Positions 24,168-38,669 of a stretch of DNA of 64,000 nucleotides are shown in pieces. The notes below the pieces were generated by a model that did not search any database, was not told where the DNA came from, and was given only the letters and a program-made list of their open reading frames with translations. Both the position numbers and the translations under genes were made by a program. Within the stretch, counting starts at the first letter, position 1; every line of letters begins with the position of its first letter. The stretch comes from Amaurobius ferox (lineage: Eukaryota; Arthropoda; Arachnida; Araneae; Amaurobiidae), in contig OX578155.1 of NCBI GenBank assembly GCA_951213105.1, forward strand, positions 32,459,984-32,523,983. Reading direction: 5' to 3'.

Positions 24168-27100
24168 GGAATTCAAAGATTTTGTATCCAGAAGCAACAT
24201 AAAATAAGTCGTGAAAGCAATTCAGCACCTCATCCTTTTCCTTATTAGTAGCAAAGTAATAACCGATATGTGATCCTAAGTATATACTACTTGCAATTAG
24301 TGAAATTTAAACAACATAAATTGTAAATACTTTGAGGATATTTAATAGTAAATAATCAATTGTGTGAATTTACAGCAGAGGCTAGTGTATTGAAAAAATA
24401 ACAAGATCCACCACCCCTTTCCTTTCTTTGTAAAGCAGCACTTAGAACTCCTCTATTGCCACTACTCATCTTTCCTCTATTTGGAAAGCAGTACTCGTGC
24501 GTTTGTAGTGAGATTAATAAGATATAAATTAACTAGGAGACATTATACGACTATAAATAAATTAAAATGGAGACTTTGCGTCATAATTGAAGTAATTTTG
24601 GTTCTTTGGAGATTCGAAAGAAATTGTATTCTTATAATGTCTGTCTGGAATAGGCGACGCCTCTCTCTACTTCTTCCCTGTTAGACTGGTTAATTAGCTT
24701 ACACAGATAACTTTCGTCTTAATTATAGATTTTGAATTTATAGTAATATTCCCATCTAACTCCCTTGATTTCCTCTACAATTCAAATTTGCAGTTATATG
24801 TCTAGTTTGAGAATTTCAAGTTAATTCCACTGTGTTCAATATCGTAAACCACACCTACTTCTGAATTTGTTACCGATAGATTCCGATTTGCGTGTAAACT
24901 CACGACATTTTAAGAGAATTTTTCATTAATTTCTCAATACTTAATTATAGGTTTTTAATTTAGAGTACTATTCCCATCTAATTCTCTTGATTTCCACTGA
25001 AATCAACTTTGCAGTTATATGTCTAGTTTGAGATATTTCATGTTAATTCCACTGTGTGCAATATCGTAAACCACACCTACTTCAGAATATATTACCGACA
25101 GATTCCGATTTGCGGGTAAACTCAGGAAATTTTAAGATAAATTTTCATTAATTTCTCAATACTTATTATAGATATTGAATTTATAGTACTATTCCCATCT
25201 AATTCCCTTGATTTCCTCTGAAATCAACTTTGCAGTTATATGTCTAGTTTGAGAATTTCATGTTAATTCCACTGTGTGCAATATCGTAAACCACACCTTC
25301 TTCTGAATATATTCCCGACAGATTCCGATTTGCGTGTAAACCCAGGAAATTTTAGGAGAATTTTTCATTAATTCCAATTTCATTACTTCTAATATGGTGA
25401 AAATTTTATTATTGTGCGAGGAAAATTCTTTTGTTTAATAATGTGTCGGATTTAATGGGAACTGGTTCGATTCCAAGAATGGTTAATGATACTGTTGACA
25501 TGGATGAGCAGACAAATGGGGGTCCACCCAAGTTGTGATTTGGGATCACCCAAATTAGAGAAGCCAACAATATATTTGAGGAATCATTGAAGAATGGATC
25601 TGGGGATTTTATCGATAAAGTATTTCTTTCTAACTTATTAACAGTTAGAATTCAAATGTTTTAAAAAAGACCAGTTTTAAAGATTGAAAATAGAGTGCTC
25701 AAATGAACGAAAAAAAAAACTGTATTAAAATACACAGCTCACTTAGACTTTTGTTTTCCACATTTTCGCGGAGAAATAGAATAAAACCTTTGTTGGAAAT
25801 TGTCCGTTAAAAATATGAATTTAATTTACGTGATACAATGTTTTCATATTTGAAAATTCTGTTTGCTATTTAAGAATGTATAACTTATTGTTTATTTTGC
25901 ATAAAATAAACGTAAATTTTACAAAAATTAATGAAATTCTAAATTGATTGTTAAGAATTACGAGTAATTATTTTTAATATATAAATATTTATATAGAAAT
26001 TGGAGCTTATTATATTAAATCAAATTAATGAATTTACATGGAGGATGTAAAACTCAATAAAACTTTGTTTTTACTTTTAAAAAAAGCGCAATTACTCAAG
26101 AAAATAAAAGTATCATCGTCTTGCATGAAACTTTACGCATGTTTCAATTATGAAGATTGCAAGAAAAAAGGGATTTCCAGTTTTATTCATTAAAAAGCTA
26201 CATACTTTACTACTAACTTTATCAATAGACATTTATAGAGTGAAACATATTTAATACATGAAAGATTTAATACATTGTTATGAACAATTTAAACAGATGA
26301 CAACCGACACAGAAATAAATCAAAGTATTTAATTTATCCTTCGTTTCTTACTTTTATTTCACGCTTATTCCACTGTCAAACCATATTCAAACATCTCTCA
26401 TTTGACATTTGATGTAAAAAATCAGATAAACAAAATTGTCATTCCAGTTGACTACTTATGTTAGTCTTTAGTAAAAAATACCTTATAATAATCAGTTTAA
26501 AAATGTGTTGCCGATAATATCCTCGATTTGATATCAACCTCCAATAGAAATTTGTATTCAGTGAACGACGAAAATTAGACTTCTTGTAGCGGCGAATAAT
26601 CAGTTAATCACTTGCAGCAAAATATTTAAATCGTTGGACATCTAATTAAGGGATTCACGTTCAAATTTTCTCAAATAGCGTAGTATTCTACTCCTCAATT
26701 TATATGCATTTTGATGTGGTGCTTTATCTGGGAATGTAACAGATTTTAATCTCCATTTCATAAAATTGAGATGGTGGAGGGACAGATCTGCTACGAAAAT
26801 AAGGAAAATTACAGAATAAAGTGTGCTTGACAGATTAAGTCCGCCAAGTTCTAGAATAGAAATGTAAAACAAACTAATATACTTCTGGAAAATAGATCAG
26901 TGCGGAATAAAAATACGATACAAATTTATACCACTATTAGAAATTAAGATTTTACAATATATAAATAAATAACAGACGTTTTAACATACTTACCTGGCAC
27001 TGGGAACAGCCTTGATCACCAAGGAGGCTTCCCCGAGTTGAGGCCTCTCATTGCACACCGAGGGGTTGACGCTCGCCACATTCGCAAATTGCGATTGATT

Positions 27101-29001
27101 GGGGTGCATAATTTTTGGTAGTGGGACTGCGTTCGCGCCGTCCCATATGCTTTAATAATAGACGAATAATTATTTCTTAGTAATGGGCTGATATTTTACA
27201 GGAGACCAACTGATTTTATTTGGGGCTCTAACCATTCGCTCGGCTGGCGCCGTCAAACGAGACAGGAACAAATGTGCCTCAAGTCGACACACCCAAGAGC
27301 ACTTATCAGGTTTAACTGGCAACTATGGCATGGGAGTTCTGAAAAGTGCACCACTTCGGGTACTGCCCATTTGCTAGGACCTATTATTTGTCAGAAACAG
27401 AGGGTGCTGGCTCCCTGCACAAACCTGTGCCGCAGGCTCGATAATATTCCTTTGGTGACATCATCCGGACATAGGTTGAGTCAGTATCCATTTCTCGGAA
27501 ACTGAGAGACTTTGGAAGTGAGCAGGGCCGAGATCGTGAGTGACCGCAGGTCCTCGTAAATTTTATAAATTCAAGGGTGGCAAATTTGATCAACTTGTGG
27601 GCCACGCAGCTGGCTGGGTGGAATAGATATTGTATTTACAATCTTCAGCCCTAAAGTTTATTTTTGCTACGCCTCCATGTCATGATAGTGATGCAGAGCT
27701 TGTGTTCAATCAGTTCAGATTTTCTACGAACTCTTTTTGCTTGGATAAGTTTGCTTTACAGGATTTTTCACGGGGATTGTCTTAACGGTCTTTACGGCTG
27801 TCTCAGCTAATGGATTCTCGCAGGTTTGACAACTCTCGAGGGAGAAGGAACTAGAGTATTCTTAGTTGAGGAATCTTCGTGTTCATTTGGTAAAGCAGAG
27901 GCTTGATTTTTTGGAATGGCGCATTTTCTGTGTTGATTGCCTTCCTCGCACGCCTTTAGTCTCTTGCTGAAGCAGTGAAGAGAGTTGTTCCCATCGGGAA
28001 CACGGTAGATTGTACCATTGTCCTGTGGATTATCCGTAAGTTGTCAATTTTTCGGGTCCATTCTCGATTGTGTTTGGACGTTCACTCTGAGTTTGGTTGG
28101 GAGAGAGTTTTCACTTTCTCTCTTCATTCCTCTTTGCTCTCCTTCTTTAGGGACCTCCATCTGCGCCCCGGTCGAGATGCGTCCACTGTTTCAATATGAC
28201 AATCTGGAGTCCATTGAACACCGGTTAAGTGCCTTTGAAACACGACAACCCTGCATTCGTTGTAAGCGAGATTTTTACGAGCAACAAAAATGCATACCCT
28301 TCAACCTCGTTTTCAGCTGAGCTTCAGAAAGCAGGCAGGTGGTGTTGTTACGCAATTTATTAAGGATCTGTCGTCGACTCATGAAACAAAGACTCATCCG
28401 GAAGCATTACTTCAAGAAATTCCAAGTTCGGCTACAGATGAAGATGTATTGCTAATTTGCATAATTTCAAAACAAAGTCGAGTAATGGAAAATAATTTGT
28501 TAATTACCGTTTAAAACATCAAATTTTTAAAGTGTAGCCCGCTTAGTGACTTAAGAGCGTTAAATTAAATAAATTAACTCGTAATTGATAGAATTTATAG
28601 CCAGACGCTACCCAAAAATCTTAGGAACCAATTTAATGTAAATACCTTTTCATACCCGAGTCCTTAGAGCAATTTCGCTATGCACGTGTACTGGCTTTTT
28701 CAAACGCCCAATTAAAACCCAATTCTTGCAATAAAGATTAACTAATCTGCTGGCTCAAACTAATTAACGAAGGTAATACCGCAGGCAACCAAGATTTAGT
28801 CTGGATTAATCTAATTAATACGGATTAAGGAAGATTAATAAATGCATTCGCTGCAGCCATTTAAGCAGTGCAAGTCCAGGTCGCCAATTCAATGTGGAAC
28901 TCATAAAATCGTATTTAAATTGGTAAATTCGTTCTAATTTATTACAGTACCGTAATTCACTTTAAAGTAAGGAAATAAAGATCTAATTTATAGATATAAC
29001 A
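24168..29001 (+). repeat. Array unit 6 (4,834 bp)
   Basis: This unit is close to the array consensus. I noticed one private variant, AAAACAAAGTCG near 28472 (others AAAACTAAGTCG), which would change Leu to Gln in the tentative last exon. Confidence 0.95.
26986..27145 (+). ncRNA. U1: U1 spliceosomal snRNA (unit 6)
   Basis: Common form of the array. About 100 bp upstream it has the CTGGAAAATAG form rather than the CTCGAAAATAG form of units 1, 4, 5, 11 and 12. Confidence 0.95.
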
Positions 29002-32000
29002 GGAATTCAAAGATTTTGTATCCAGAAGCAACATAAAATAAGTCGTGAAAGCAATTCAGCACCTCATCCTTTTCCTTATTAGTAGCAAAGTAATAACCGA
29101 TATGTGATCCTAAGTATATACTACTTGCAATTAGTGAAATTTAAACAACATAAATTGTAAATACTTTGAGGATATTTAATAGTAAATAATCAATTGTGTG
29201 AATTTACAGCAGAGGCTAGTGTATTGAAAAAATAACAAGATCCACCACCCCTTTCCTTTCTTTGTAAAGCAGCACTTAGAACTCCTCTATTGCCACTACT
29301 CATCTTTCCTCTATTTGGAAAGCAGTACTCGTGCGTTTGTAGTGAGATTAATAAGATATAAATTAACTAGGAGACATTATACGACTATAAATAAATTAAA
29401 ATGGAGACTTTGCGTCATAATTGAAGTAATTTTGGTTCTTTGGAGATTCGAAAGAAATTGTATTCTTATAATGTCTGTCTGGAATAGGCGACGCCTCTCT
29501 CTACTTCTTCCCTGTTAGACTGGTTAATTAGCTTACACAGATAACTTTCGTCTTAATTATAGATTTTGAATTTATAGTAATATTCCCATCTAACTCCCTT
29601 GATTTCCTCTACAATTCAAATTTGCAGTTATATGTCTAGTTTGAGAATTTCAAGTTAATTCCACTGTGTTCAATATCGTAAACCACACCTACTTCTGAAT
29701 TTGTTACCGATAGATTCTGATTTGCGTGTAAACTCACGACATTTTAAGAGAATTTTTCATTAATTTCTCAATACTTAATTATAGGTTTTTAATTTAGAGT
29801 ACTATTCCCATCTAATTCTCTTGATTTCCACTGAAATCAACTTTGCAGTTATATGTCTAGTTTGAGATATTTCATGTTAATTCCACTGTGTGCAATATCG
29901 TAAACCACACCTACTTCAGAATATATTACCGACAGATTCCGATTTGCGGGTAAACTCAGGAAATTTTAAGATAAATTTTCATTAATTTCTCAATACTTAT
30001 TATAGATATTGAATTTATAGTACTATTCCCATCTAATTCCCTTGATTTCCTCTGAAATCAACTTTGCAGTTATATGTCTAGTTTGAGAATTTCATGTTAA
30101 TTCCACTGTGTGCAATATCGTAAACCACACCTTCTTCTGAATATATTCCCGACAGATTCCGATTTGCGTGTAAACCCAGGAAATTTTAGGAGAATTTTTC
30201 ATTAATTCCAATTTCATTACTTCTAATATGGTGAAAATTTTATTATTGTGCGAGGAAAATTCTTTTGTTTTATAATGTGTCGGATTTAATGGGAACTGGT
30301 TCGATTCCAAGAATGGTTAATGATACTGTTGACATGGATGAGCAGACAAATGGGGGTCCACCCAAGTTGTGATTTGGGATCACCCAAATTAGAGAAGCCA
30401 ACAATATATTTGAGGAATCATTGAAGAATGGATCTGGGGATTTTATCGATAAAGTATTTCTTTCTAACTTATTAACAGTTAGAATTCAAATGTTTTAAAA
30501 AAGACCAGTTTTAAAGATTGAAAATAGAGTGCTCAAATGAACGAAAAAAAAAACTGTATTAAAATACACAGCTCACTTAGACTTTTGTTTTCCACATTTT
30601 CGCGGAGAAATAGAATAAAACCTTTGTTGGAAATTGTCCGTTAAAAATATGAATTTAATTTACGTGATACAATGTTTTCATATTTGAAAATTCTGTTTGC
30701 TATTTAAGAATGTATAACTTATTGTTTATTTTGCATAAAATAAACGTAAATTTTACAAAAATTAATGAAATTCTAAATTGATTGTTAAGAATTACGAGTA
30801 ATTATTTTTAATATATAAATATTTATATAGAAATTGGAGCTTATTATATTAAATCAAATTAATGAATTTACATGGAGGATGTAAAACTCAATAAAACTTT
30901 GTTTTCACTTTTAAAAAAAGCGCAATTACTCAAGAAAATAAAAGTATCATCGTCTTGCATGAAACTTTACGCATGTTTCAATTATGAAGATTGCAAGAAA
31001 AAAGGGATTTCCAGTTTTATTCATTAAAAAGCTACATACTTTACTACTAACTTTATCAATAGACATTTATAGAGTGAAACATATTTAATACATGAAAGAT
31101 TTAATACATTGTTATGAACAATTTAAACAGATGACAACCGACACAGAAATAAATCAAAGTATTTAATTTATCCTTCGTTTCTTACTTTTATTTCACGCTT
31201 ATTCCACTGTCAAACCATATTCAAACATCTCTCATTTGACATTTGATGTAAAAAATCAGATAAACAAAATTGTCATTCCAGTTGACTACTTATGTTAGTC
31301 TTTAGTAAAAAATACCTTATAATAATCAGTTTAAAAATGTGTTGCCGATAATATCCTCGATTTGATATCAACCTCCAATAGAAATTTGTATTCAGTGAAC
31401 GACGAAAATTAGACTTCTTGTAGCGGCGAATAATCAGTTAATCACTTGCAGCAAAATATTTAAATCGTTGGACATCTAATTAAGGGATTCACGTTCAAAT
31501 TTTCTCAAATAGCGTAGTATTCTACTCCTCAATTTATATGCATTTTGATGTGGTGCTTTATCTGGGAATGTAACAGATTTTAATCTCCATTTCATAAAAT
31601 TGAGATGGTGGAGGGACAGATCTGCTACGAAAATAAGGAAAATTACAGAATAAAGTGTGCTTGACAGATTAAGTCCGCCAAGTTCTAGAATAGAAATGTA
31701 AAACAAACTAATATACTTCTGGAAAATAGATCAGTGCGGAATAAAAATACGATACAAATTTATACCACTATTAGAAATTAAGATTTTACAATATATAAAT
31801 AAATAACAGACGTTTTAACATACTTACCTGGCACTGGGAACAGCCTTGATCACCAAGGAGGCTTCCCCGAGTTGAGGCCTCTCATTGCACACCGAGGGGT
31901 TGACGCTCGCCACATTCGCAAATTGCGATTGATTGGGGTGCATAATTTTTGGTAGTGGGACTGCGTTCGCGCCGTCCCATATGCTTTAATAATAGACGAA

Positions 32001-33835
32001 TAATTATTTCTTAGTAATGGGCTGATATTTTACAGGAGACCAACTGATTTTATTTGGGGCTCTAACCATTCGCTCGGCTGGCGCCGTCAAACGAAACAGG
32101 AACAAATGTGCCTCAAGTCGACACACCCAAGAGCACTTATCAGGTTTAACTGGCAACTATGGCATGGGAGTTCTGAAAAGTGCACCACTTCGGGTACTGC
32201 CCATTTGCTAGGACCTATTATTTGTCAGAAACAGAGGGTGCTGGCTCCCTGCACAAACCTGTGCCGCAGGCTCGATAATATTCCTTTGGTGACATCATCC
32301 GGACATAGGTTGAGTCAGTATCCATTTCTCGGAAACTGAGAGACTTTGGAAGTGAGCAGGGCCGAGATCGTGAGTGACCGCAGGTCCTCGTAAATTTTAT
32401 AAATTCAAGGGTGGCAAATTTGATCAACTTGTGGGCCACGCAGCTGGCTGGGTGGAATAGATATTGTATTTACAATCTTCAGCCCTAAAGTTTATTTTTG
32501 CTACGCCTCCATGTCATGATAGTGATGCAGAGCTTGTGTTCAATCAGTTCAGATTTTCTACGAACTCTTTTTGCTTGGATAAGTTTGCTTTACAGGATTT
32601 TTCACGGGGATTGTCTTAACGGTCTTTACGGCTGTCTCAGCTAATGGATTCTCGCAGGTTTGACAACTCTCGAGGGAGAAGGAACTAGAGTATTCTTAGT
32701 TGAGGAATCTTCGTGTTCATTTGGTAAAGCAGAGGCTTGATTTTTTGGAATGGCGCATTTTCTGTGTTGATTGCCTTCCTCGCACGCCTTTAGTCTCTTG
32801 CTGAAGCAGTGAAGAGAGTTGTTCCCATCGGGAACACGGTAGATTGTACCATTGTCCTGTGGATTATCCGTAAGTTGTCAATTTTTCGGGTCCATTCTCG
32901 ATTGTGTTTGGACGTTCACTCTGAGTTTGGTTGGGAGAGAGTTTTCACTTTCTCTCTTCATTCCTCTTTGCTCTCCTTCTTTAGGGACCTCCATCTGCGC
33001 CCCGGTCGAGATGCGTCCACTGTTTCAATATGACAATCTGGAGTCCATTGAACACCGGTTAAGTGCCTTTGAAACACGACAACCCTGCATTCGTTGTAAG
33101 CGAGATTTTTACGAGCAACAAAAATGCATACCCTTCAACCTCGTTTTCAGCTGAGCTTCAGAAAGCAGGCAGGTGGTGTTGTTACGCAATTTATTAAGGA
33201 TCTGTCGTCGACTCATGAAACAAAGACTCATCCGGAAGCATTACTTCAAGAAATTCCAAGTTCGGCTACAGATGAAGATGTATTGCTAATTTGCATAATT
33301 TCAAAACTAAGTCGAGTAATGGAAAATAATTTGTTAATTACCGTTTAAAACATCAAATTTTTAAAGTGTAGCCCGCTTAGTGACTTAAGAGCGTTAAATT
33401 AAATAAATTAACTCGTAATTGATAGAATTTATAGCCAGACGCTACCCAAAAATCTTAGGAACCAATTTAATGTAAATACCTTTTCATACCCGAGTCCTTA
33501 GAGCAATTTCGCTATGCACGTGTACTGGCTTTTTCAAACGCCCAATTAAAACCCAATTCTTGCAATAAAGATTAACTAATCTGCTGGCTCAAACTAATTA
33601 ACGAAGGTAATACCGCAGGCAACCAAGATTTAGTCTGGATTAATCTAATTAATACGGATTAAGGAAGATTAATAAATGCATTCGCTGCAGCCATTTAAGC
33701 AGTGCAAGTCCAGGTCGCCAATTCAATGTGGAACTCATAAAATCGTATTTAAATTGGTAAATTCGTTCTAATTTATTACAGTACCGTAATTCACTTTAAA
33801 GTAAGGAAATAAAGATCTAATTTATAGATATAACA
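29002..33835 (+). repeat. Array unit 7 (4,834 bp)
   Basis: Private variants include GTTTTATAATG near 30271 (others GTTTAATAATG), GTTTTCACTT near 30906 and AAACGAAACAGG near 32094 (others AAACGAGACAGG). It shares GATTCTGATTT in the first 222-bp subrepeat (near 29715) with units 8, 9 and 10. Confidence 0.95.
31820..31979 (+). ncRNA. U1: U1 spliceosomal snRNA (unit 7)
   Basis: Common form of the array. The nearest private variant of this unit is downstream of the gene, near 32094. Confidence 0.95.
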
Positions 33836-36800
33836 GGAATTCAAAGATTTTGTATCCAGAAGCAACATAAAATAAGTCGTGAAAGCAATTCAGCACCTCA
33901 TCCTTTTCCTTATTAGTAGCAAAGTAATAACCGATATGTGATCCTAAGTATATACTACTTGCAATTAGTGAAATTTAAACAACATAAATTGTAAATACTT
34001 TGAGGATATTTAATAGTAAATAATCAATTGTGTGAATTTACAGCAGAGGCTAGTGTATTGAAAAAATAACAAGATCCACCACCCCTTTCCTTTCTTTGTA
34101 AAGCAGCACTTAGAACTCCTCTATTGCCACTACTCATCTTTCCTCTATTTGGAAAGCAGTACTCGTGCGTTTGTAGTGAGATTAATAAGATATAAATTAA
34201 CTAGGAGACATTATACGACTATAAATAAATTAAAATGGAGACTTTGCGTCATAATTGAAGTAATTTTGGTTCTTTGGAGATTCGAAAGAAATTGTATTCT
34301 TATAATGTCTGTCTGGAATAGGCGACGCCTCTCTCTACTTCTTCCCTGTTAGACTGGTTAATTAGCTTACACAGATAACTTTCGTCTTAATTATAGATTT
34401 TGAATTTATAGTAATATTCCCATCTAACTCCCTTGATTTCCTCTACAATTCAAATTTGCAGTTATATGTCTAGTTTGAGAATTTCAAGTTAATTCCACTG
34501 TGTTCAATATCGTAAACCACACCTACTTCTGAATTTGTTACCGATAGATTCTGATTTGCGTGTAAACTCACGACATTTTAAGAGAATTTTTCATTAATTT
34601 CTCAATACTTAATTATAGGTTTTTAATTTAGAGTACTATTCCCATCTAATTCTCTTGATTTCCACTGAAATCAACTTTGCAGTTATATGTCTAGTTTGAG
34701 ATATTTCATGTTAATTCCACTGTGTGCAATATCGTAAACCACACCTACTTCAGAATATATTACCGACAGATTCCGATTTGCGGGTAAACTCAGGAAATTT
34801 TAAGATAAATTTTCATTAATTTCTCAATACTTATTATAGATATTGAATTTATAGTACTATTCCCATCTAATTCCCTTGATTTCCTCTGAAATCAACTTTG
34901 CAGTTATATGTCTAGTTTGAGAATTTCATGTTAATTCCACTGTGTGCAATATCGTAAACCACACCTTCTTCTGAATATATTCCCGACAGATTCCGATTTG
35001 CGTGTAAACCCAGGAAATTTTAGGAGAATTTTTCATTAATTCCAATTTCATTACTTCTAATATGGTGAAAATTTTATTATTGTGCGAGGAAAATTCTTTT
35101 GTTTAATAATGTGTCGGATTTAATGGGAACTGGTTCGATTCCAAGAATGGTTAATGATACTGTTGACATGGATGAGCAGACAAATGGGGGTCCATCCAAG
35201 TTGTGATTTGGGATCACCCAAATTAGAGAAGCCAACAATATATTTGAGGAATCATTGAAGAATGGATCTGGGGATTTTATCGATAAAGTATTTCTTTCTA
35301 ACTTATTAACAGTTAGAATTCAAATGTTTTAAAAAAGACCAGTTTTAAAGATTGAAAATAGAGTGCTCAAATGAACGAAAAAAAAAACTGTATTAAAATA
35401 CACAGCTCACTTAGACTTTTGTTTTCCACATTTTCGCGGAGAAATAGAATAAAACCTTTGTTGGAAATTGTCCGTTAAAAATATGAATTTAATTTACGTG
35501 ATACAATGTTTTCATATTTGAAAATTCTGTTTGCTATTTAAGAATGTATAACTTATTGTTTATTTTGCATAAAATAAACGTAAATTTTACAAAAATTAAT
35601 GAAATTCTAAATTGATTGTTAAGAATTACGAGTAATTATTTTTAATATATAAATATTTATATAGAAATTGGAGCTTATTATATTAAATCAAATTAATGAA
35701 TTTACATGGAGGATGTAAAACTCAATAAAACTTTGTTTTTACTTTTAAAAAAAGCGCAATTACTCAAGAAAATAAAAGTATCATCGTCTTGCATGAAACT
35801 TTACGCATGTTTCAATTATGAAGATTGCAAGAAAAAAGGGATTTCCAGTTTTATTCATTAAAAAGCTACATACTTTACTACTAACTTTATCAATAGACAT
35901 TTATAGAGTGAAACATATTTAATACATGAAAGATTTAATACATTGTTATGAACAATTTAAACAGATGACAACCGACACAGAAATAAATCAAAGTATTTAA
36001 TTTATCCTTCGTTTCTTACTTTTATTTCACGCTTATTCCACTGTCAAACCATATTCAAACATCTCTCATTTGACATTTGATGTAAAAAATCAGATAAACA
36101 AAATTGTCATTCCAGTTGACTACTTATGTTAGTCTTTAGTAAAAAATACCTTATAATAATCAGTTTAAAAATGTGTTGCCGATAATATCCTCGATTTGAT
36201 ATCAACCTCCAATAGAAATTTGTATTCAGTGAACGACGAAAATTAGACTTCTTGTAGCGGCGAATAATCAGTTAATCACTTGCAGGAAAATATTTAAATC
36301 GTTGGACATCTAATTAAGGGATTCACGTTCAAATTTTCTCAAATAGCGTAGTATTCTACTCCTCAATTTATATGCATTTTGATGTGGTGCTTTATCTGGG
36401 AATGTAACAGATTTTAATCTCCATTTCATAAAATTGAGATGGTGGAGGGACAGATCTGCTACGAAAATAAGGAAAATTACAGAATAAAGTGTGCTTGACA
36501 GATTAAGTCCGCCAAGTTCTAGAATAGAAATGTAAAACAAACTAATATACTTCTGGAAAATAGATCAGTGCGGAATAAAAATACGATACAAATTTATACC
36601 ACTATTAGAAATTAAGATTTTACAATATATAAATAAATAACAGACGTTTTAACATACTTACCTGGCACTGGGAACAGCCTTGATCACCAAGGAGGCTTCC
36701 CCGAGTTGAGGCCTCTCATTGCACACCGAGGGTTTGACGCTCGCCACATTCGCAAATTGCGATTGATTGGGGTGCATAATTTTTGGTAGTGGGACTGCGT

Positions 36801-38669
36801 TCGCGCCGTCCCATATGCTTTAATAATAGACGAATAATTATTTCTTAGTAATGGGCTGATATTTTACAGGAGACCAACTGATTTTATTTGGGGCTCTAAC
36901 CATTCGCTCGGCTGGCGCCGTCAAACGAGACAGGAACAAATGTGCCTCAAGTCGACACACCCAAGAGCACTTATCAGGTTTAACTGGCAACTATGGCATG
37001 GGAGTTCTGAAAAGTGCACCACTTCGGGTACTGCCCATTTGCTAGGACCTATTATTTGTCAGAAACAGAGGGTGCTGGCTCCCTGCACAAACCTGTGCCG
37101 CAGGCTCGATAATATTCCTTTGGTGACATCATCCGGACATAGGTTGAGTCAGTATCCATTTCTCGGAAACTGAGAGACTTTGGAAGTGAGCAGGGCCGAG
37201 ATCGTGAGTGACCGCAGGTCCTCGTAAATTTTATAAATTCAAGGGTGGCAAATTTGATCAACTTGTGGGCCACGCAGCTGGCTGGGTGGAATAGATATTG
37301 TATTTACAATCTTCAGCCCTAAAGTTTATTTTTGCTACGCCTCCATGTCATGATAGTGATGCAGAGCTTGTGTTCAATCAGTTCAGATTTTCTACGAACT
37401 CTTTTTGCTTGGATAAGTTTGCTTTACAGGATTTTTCACGGGGATTGTCTTAACGGTCTTTACGGCTGTCTCAGCTAATGGATTCTCGCAGGTTTGACAA
37501 CTCTCGAGGGAGAAGGAACTAGAGTATTCTTAGTTGAGGAATCTTCGTGTTCATTTGGTAAAGCAGAGGCTTGATTTTTTGGAATGGCGCATTTTCTGTG
37601 TTGATTGCCTTCCTCGCACGCCTTTAGTCTCTTGCTGAAGCAGTGAAGAGAGTTGTTCCCATCGGGAACACGGTAGATTGTACCATTGTCCTGTGGATTA
37701 TCCGTAAGTTGTCAATTTTTCGGGTCCATTCTCGATTGTGTTTGGACGTTCACTCTGAGTTTGGTTGGGAGAGAGTTTTCACTTTCTCTCTTCATTCCTC
37801 TTTGCTCTCCTTCTTTAGGGACCTCCATCTGCGCCCCGGTCGAGATGCGTCCACTGTTTCAATATGACAATCTGGAGTCCATTGAACACCGGTTAAGTGC
37901 CTTTGAAACACGACAACCCTGCATTCGTTGTAAGCGAGATTTTTACGAGCAACAAAAATGCATACCCTTCAACCTCGTTTTCAGCTGAGCTTCAGAAAGC
38001 AGGCAGGTGGTGTTGTTACGCAATTTATTAAGGATCTGTCGTCGACTCATGAAACAAAGACTCATCCGGAAGCATTACTTCAAGAAATTCCAAGTTCGGC
38101 TACAGATGAAGATGTATTGCTAATTTGCATAATTTCAAAACTAAGTCGAGTAATGGAAAATAATTTGTTAATTACCGTTTAAAACATCAAATTTTTAAAG
38201 TGTAGCCCGCTTAGTGACTTAAGAGCGTTAAATTAAATAAATTAACTCGTAATTGATAGAATTTATAGCCAGACGCTACCCAAAAATCTTAGGAACCAAT
38301 TTAATGTAAATACCTTTTCATACCCGAGTCCTTAGAGCAATTTCGCTATGCACGTGTACTGGCTTTTTCAAACGCCCAATTAAAACCCAATTCTTGCAAT
38401 AAAGATTAACTAATCTGCTGGCTCAAACTAATTAACGAAGGTAATACCGCAGGCAACCAAGATTTAGTCTGGATTAATCTAATTAATACGGATTAAGGAA
38501 GATTAATAAATGCATTCGCTGCAGCCATTTAAGCAGTGCAAGTCCAGGTCGCCAATTCAATGTGGAACTCATAAAATCGTATTTAAATTGGTAAATTCGT
38601 TCTAATTTATTACAGTACCGTAATTCACTTTAAAGTAAGGAAATAAAGATCTAATTTATAGATATAACA
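33836..38669 (+). repeat. Array unit 8 (4,834 bp)
   Basis: Private variants include GTCCATCCAAG near 35194 (others GTCCACCCAAG) and a G to T inside the U1 gene at 36733. It shares GCAGGAAAAT near 36285 with unit 9 only, and GATTCTGATTT with units 7, 9 and 10. Confidence 0.95.
36654..36813 (+). ncRNA. U1: U1 spliceosomal snRNA (unit 8, single-base variant)
   Basis: G to T at 36733 (U1 nucleotide 80) breaks the outermost G-C pair of the inner helix of stem-loop II. The U1A loop ATTGCAC is intact, so the effect is probably mild. Confidence 0.93.

Noticed and set aside
30092..30310. 72-codon minus-strand frame seen only in unit 7
   Set aside because: It arises from a single substitution (TTTAATAATG to TTTTATAATG) that removes a stop, and it is absent from all other copies.
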